Shown here: piece by piece, positions 4,463 through 5,742 of the stretch
Layout: every line of letters starts with the position of its first letter
How positions within the stretch are numbered: the stretch's first letter is position 1
From: Methylovulum sp.
GTDB taxonomy: Bacteria > Pseudomonadota > Gammaproteobacteria > Methylococcales > Methylomonadaceae
Assembly (NCBI GenBank): GCA_016919605.1
Contig: JACXTQ010000349.1
Span: forward strand, 1-5,742
Length of the DNA: 5,742 nucleotides
Reading direction: 5' to 3'
Translations under genes and position numbers: made by a program
Notes under the pieces: model-generated
What the model was told of the DNA's origin: nothing
Seen by the model: the letters and a program-made list of their open reading frames with translations, nothing else
Database searches by the model: none

Positions 4463-5742
4463 ATGAAGTTGGAAAAAATCAAGCTGTCGGGATTTAAGTC
4501 CTTTGTAGACCCAACGACCATCCCGATTACGGGTAATTTGACCGCGATAGTAGGCCCTAACGGCTGCGGCAAATCCAATATTATTGATGCGGTGCGTTGG
4601 GTCATGGGTGAAAGTTCCGCCAAACATTTGCGTGGCGGTAATATGGCCGATGTCATTTTTAATGGCTCTTCTGGCCGTAAACCCGTCAGCACCGCCTCCG
4701 TGGAATTGGTGTTCAATAACAGTGGCGGCAAGTTGGGCGGCGAATACGCCCATTACGACACTATCGCCATCAAACGGCAAGTTAGCCGTGACGGGCAGTC
4801 GGTGTTTATGCTCAATGGCGCAAAATGCCGCCGAAAAGACATCACCGATTTGTTTTTGGGTACGGGCTTAGGGTCGCGCAGTTATGCGATTATTGAACAA
4901 GGTACCATTTCGCGAATGGTCGAGGCCAAGCCGGACGACTTGCGCCTGCATATCGAAGAAGCGGCAGGGGTGTCCAAATATAAAGAACGGCGTAGCGAAA
5001 CCGAAACGCGTATGCGGCATACGCGGGAAAATCTTGAGCGGCTCTGTGATTTGCGTGAAGAAGTTGATAAGCAACTTAAGCATCTGCAAAAGCAGGCGGA
5101 AAAAGCCGAACGCTATATCGCGCTGAAAAAACAGGAACGGCAATTTAAGTTGGAGCTGTTGGCCTTGCGCTGGGTGGTCTACCAGCAGGCTACCGAGGCT
5201 CAGGAAGCGAGCCTGCATGAAGTCGCCGCCGACTATAACCGCCTATTTATGCAGTTGCGTGAATTGGACACCGCAATTGCCACGCACCGCGTTGAACATA
5301 AACTCCAGCAGCAACGGTTTGAGCAAGTCCAAAGCGATTATTATGCAGTGGCCGCCGAAGTCAGCCGTCTTGAGCAAGCCATTGCCCATCAGTATAGTAG
5401 CCACCAGCAGATGCTTCAGGATATAGGCCGTACCCGCCAGCAGCTTGAGCAATTACAGGTCGAAATGGCCGCCGAGGCCGCTACCTTGACGGAGCTGAGA
5501 GACAGCTTGTTGATGGCGGAAGCGACTTTGGAGAATGCCCAAGAGCATCAGGATGATGGGCTCGATAAACAGCAGGATATGCAAAGGCAACGTCTGCTGT
5601 GGCAACAGCAATGGGATCGTTACCGTACCGAAAGTGCTAAATACCGTGAGCAAGCGGAAGTGCAGCGGGTCAAAAGCGAACAATTGGCTCATCAGAACAG
5701 CCAACTCCAAGGGCGTTTGCAAAAATTAGTGCATGAACGCGA
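4463..5742 (+). CDS. smc: Chromosome segregation ATPase SMC, N-terminal part (3' end cut by window)
   Basis: SMC forms a V-shaped dimer that, with ScpA and ScpB, extrudes DNA loops and keeps sister chromosomes organised and separable. The first 426 codons of a protein usually about 1150-1200 residues long are present, open to the last base. Visible elements are the MKLEKIKLSGFKSFVDPT start, Walker A GPNGCGKS (31-38), the R-loop region with LRGG (56-59), FNGSSGRKP (66-74), the Q-loop around Gln146 in IIEQGTISRMV, and EEAAGVSKYKERR (165-177), where the head passes into the coiled coil. From about 172 to the edge the sequence is a long heptad-like coil rich in Gln, Glu, Leu and Arg. Hinge, second coil, signature motif and Walker B lie outside. 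ATG at 4463 is the only plausible start, since TGA at 4436-4438 closes the frame upstream; the ribosome binding site is weak. The sequence is very close in style to Pseudomonas-type SMC, whose gene is usually followed by zipA and ligA. Confidence 0.97.
   Translation, partial: MKLEKIKLSGFKSFVDPTTIPITGNLTAIVGPNGCGKSNIIDAVRWVMGESSAKHLRGGNMADVIFNGSSGRKPVSTASVELVFNNSGGKLGGEYAHYDTIAIKRQVSRDGQSVFMLNGAKCRRKDITDLFLGTGLGSRSYAIIEQGTISRMVEAKPDDLRLHIEEAAGVSKYKERRSETETRMRHTRENLERLCDLREEVDKQLKHLQKQAEKAERYIALKKQERQFKLELLALRWVVYQQATEAQEASLHEVAADYNRLFMQLRELDTAIATHRVEHKLQQQRFEQVQSDYYAVAAEVSRLEQAIAHQYSSHQQMLQDIGRTRQQLEQLQVEMAAEAATLTELRDSLLMAEATLENAQEHQDDGLDKQQDMQRQRLLWQQQWDRYRTESAKYREQAEVQRVKSEQLAHQNSQLQGRLQKLVHER

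Noticed and set aside
4339..4780. Two overlapping minus-strand frames of about 130 codons facing the start of smc
   Set aside because: Both are antisense to the highly conserved SMC Walker A region and encode low-plausibility sequence; they are shadow frames.

Overview
The window reads as ordinary chromosomal DNA from a gammaproteobacterium that carries SMC rather than MukBEF and makes type IV pili. Base composition is moderate and the codon use of the genes looks uniform. A methanotroph-like lineage (Methylomonas/Methylobacter type) is a reasonable guess from the protein flavour. It cannot be proven here, because no methane or C1 gene is present. I see no mobile element, tRNA, rRNA or CRISPR array.

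Layout: (1) Bases 2-2011 (+) hold the C-terminal two thirds or so of a PilY1/PilC-type pilus-tip protein, with its 5' end outside the window. It overlaps by 4 bases with (2) 2008-2388 (+), a PilE-like type IV minor pilin; together they are the end of a minor-pilin operon. (3) 2500-2679 (-) is a probable small two-helix membrane protein of unknown function. (4) About 2695-2976 is a short non-coding stretch unusually rich in inverted repeats. It includes a likely bidirectional-looking hairpin that can serve as terminator for the next gene. (5) 2977-4020 (-) encodes a 347-residue polytopic membrane protein with a conserved-looking set of intramembrane histidines; I cannot name it securely. (6) 4021-4462 is a 442-base divergent intergenic region with a perfect 18-base palindrome next to the start of the membrane-protein gene and a nested inverted repeat before smc. 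(7) From 4463 (+) to the right edge runs the N-terminal ATPase half and first coiled coil of the chromosome-segregation protein SMC, open at the window end.

The pilus genes act together: the PilY1 propeller domain sits on minor pilins at the pilus tip and needs calcium. The smc gene is unrelated housekeeping; in related genomes it is usually followed by zipA and ligA, which would lie beyond the window. The two minus-strand genes do not form an obvious functional unit with either. The most promising items for a second look are the histidine framework of the 347-residue membrane protein, the palindrome overlapping its probable promoter, and the hairpin cluster behind it. I do not find convincing evidence of a wholly new system.
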